Shown here piece after piece: positions 13,912 to 15,123 of a DNA stretch of 15,123 bases (the first letter of the stretch is position 1; the number at the start of each line of letters is the position of its first letter). This DNA is from Halomonas halophila (GTDB lineage: Bacteria; Pseudomonadota; Gammaproteobacteria; Pseudomonadales; Halomonadaceae), in assembly GCA_002433675.1 (NCBI GenBank), contig DJIP01000113.1, forward strand, positions 1 through 15,123, given 5' to 3'. The notes under the pieces are model-generated. The model saw only the letters and a program-made list of their open reading frames with translations. It searched no databases and had not been told where the DNA came from. The position numbers and the translations under genes were made by a program.

Positions 13912-15123
13912 ATGGCTGGAAATGCGCAGCAGCAGTCACGTCTGAAGGAGTTGATCGCGCGCGGCAAGGAACAGGGCTTCCTGACCTATGCCGAGGTCAA
14001 CGACCACCTTCCCGAAGATATCGCCGACCCCGACCAGGTGGAAGATATCATCGGCATGATCAATGACATGGGTATTAACGTCGTCGAGGAGGCTCCCGAC
14101 GAAGATACCCTGATGATGTCGGATCACTCAACCGATGAATCCGCAGCCGAAGAGGCGGTGGCAGCCCTGGCGGCGGTGGAAAGCGATGTCGGTCGCACCA
14201 CGGACCCGGTGCGCATGTACATGCGCGAGATGGGCACCGTCGAGCTGTTGACTCGTGAAGGCGAGATCGAGATCGCCAAGCGCATCGAAGAAGGCACCCG
14301 TGAAGTCATGTCGGCACTGGCCTATGTGCCGGGTGCCGTCGAGTCGATCCTCGACGCCTACGATGCCACCCAGGACGAGGAAGCGCCGGGACGTCTCTCG
14401 GATCTGTTTTCCGGCTTCATCGACCCTGACGAAGGCATCCCCGGCGTCGCCGAGGCCGAAGTGCCGGAAGTGGACGAGCAGGCTGCCAGCGACGACGACG
14501 AAGACGGCGAGGAAGAAGAGGACGACTCTGGTGGTGGCCCGGATCCGGAAGAGGCCCGTGCGCGTTTCGGGCAGATTCGCGAGCAGAGCCAGGCCGCCAA
14601 CGCCGCCATCGAGACCCACGGTCGTCAGTCCCGTGAGGCTCAGGAAGAGCTGGCACGTCTGGCCGAGCTGTTCTCTCCGATCAAGCTGGTGCCCAAGCAC
14701 TTCGAGCGTCTGGTCGGACAGGTCCGGATCAGCGTCGAGCAGGTGCGTGCCCAGGAAAAGACGGTCATGCAGCTCCTGGTGAAGCAGGCCAAGGTGCCGC
14801 GCAAGGCCTTTATCAAGGCCTTCCCGAGCAACGAGTCCCGGCTCGACTGGCTCGACGACTTCATGGCCGACAACGCCCGCTACGCCGATCGTCTCGCGCC
14901 GCTCAAGGCCGACGTTCAGCGTGCCCAGCGCAAGATCGCCTTCGAGGAGGAGATGATCCAGCTGCCGGTGAGCGAGGTGAAGGAGGTCAATCGTCGCCTG
15001 TCCATCGGTGAGGCCAAGGCTCGCCGCGCCAAGAAGGAGATGGTCGAGGCCAACCTGCGTCTGGTTATCTCCATCGCCAAGAAGTACACCAATCGCGGTC
15101 TGCAGTTCCTGGACCTGATCCAG
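13912..15123 (+). CDS. rpoD: RNA polymerase primary sigma factor RpoD (3' end outside window)
   Basis: RpoD directs RNA polymerase to housekeeping promoters. The window holds the first 404 codons. Region 1.1 spans about residues 1-80 ([20 protein letters not shown], then EVNDHLP). Region 1.2 begins at D98 with [20 protein letters not shown], and the long non-conserved region follows. Region 2.1-2.2 starts with [20 protein letters not shown] and continues GLQFLDLIQ, where the window ends. Residues about 187-216 of the non-conserved region are strikingly acidic, with runs of Asp and Glu. The start gives [15 protein letters not shown] with a modest AGGG site upstream. It is the last gene of the rpsU-dnaG-rpoD operon and probably has its own promoter in the gap before it. 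Confidence 0.98.
   Translation, partial: MAGNAQQQSRLKELIARGKEQGFLTYAEVNDHLPEDIADPDQVEDIIGMINDMGINVVEEAPDEDTLMMSDHSTDESAAEEAVAALAAVESDVGRTTDPVRMYMREMGTVELLTREGEIEIAKRIEEGTREVMSALAYVPGAVESILDAYDATQDEEAPGRLSDLFSGFIDPDEGIPGVAEAEVPEVDEQAASDDDEDGEEEEDDSGGGPDPEEARARFGQIREQSQAANAAIETHGRQSREAQEELARLAELFSPIKLVPKHFERLVGQVRISVEQVRAQEKTVMQLLVKQAKVPRKAFIKAFPSNESRLDWLDDFMADNARYADRLAPLKADVQRAQRKIAFEEEMIQLPVSEVKEVNRRLSIGEAKARRAKKEMVEANLRLVISIAKKYTNRGLQFLDLIQ

Overview
The window is a GC-rich stretch of chromosome from a gammaproteobacterium. The gene order (lptD-surA-pdxA-rsmA-apaG-apaH, then glpE and cca, folK-folB, plsY, tsaD, rpsU-dnaG-rpoD), the acidic proteins and the general sequence style suggest Halomonadaceae (Halomonas or a close relative). 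That placement is recognition from memory, not a search. It is a core housekeeping region: there is no integrase, transposase, tRNA, rRNA or CRISPR array.

Layout. Positions 11-6338 (+) hold the outer-membrane biogenesis and housekeeping cluster lptD, surA, pdxA, rsmA, apaG, apaH. The genes are tightly packed: surA/pdxA overlap as TGATG and rsmA/apaG as ATGA. glpE (6405-6743) and cca (6740-7900) follow on the same strand with another ATGA overlap. cca converges on folK-folB (minus, 7914-8821; 1-nt overlap), which diverge from plsY (plus, 9026-9613). plsY converges on tsaD (minus, 9953-10981). tsaD diverges from the macromolecular-synthesis operon rpsU-dnaG-rpoD (plus, from 11371; rpoD runs off the end).

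How the genes work together. LptD inserts LPS into the outer membrane, and SurA is the periplasmic chaperone that delivers LptD and other barrels to the Bam complex. PdxA makes a pyridoxal-phosphate precursor. RsmA matures 16S rRNA, ApaH degrades Ap4A-type nucleotides, Cca finishes tRNA 3' ends, and TsaD makes t6A on tRNA. FolB/FolK make folate, PlsY starts phospholipid synthesis, and S21/DnaG/sigma-70 link translation, replication and transcription initiation.

What stands out. (1) Between plsY and tsaD lie two extra, diverged tandem copies (151-bp period) of the 3' end of tsaD. Both copies, unlike the real gene end, carry a perfect 10-bp inverted repeat around the conserved core. (2) SurA is only 213 residues: the N-terminal chaperone domain and the C-terminal helix are present and both parvulin domains are missing. 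(3) PlsY departs from the usual residues in all three of its conserved motifs. (4) The non-coding gaps of the rpsU-dnaG-rpoD operon hold a textbook terminator, paired hairpins, a triplicated CTAG-rich 19-mer directly before dnaG, and a nested hairpin after dnaG. I found no clear candidate for a new defence or mobile system; the tsaD-tail array is the least explained structure here.
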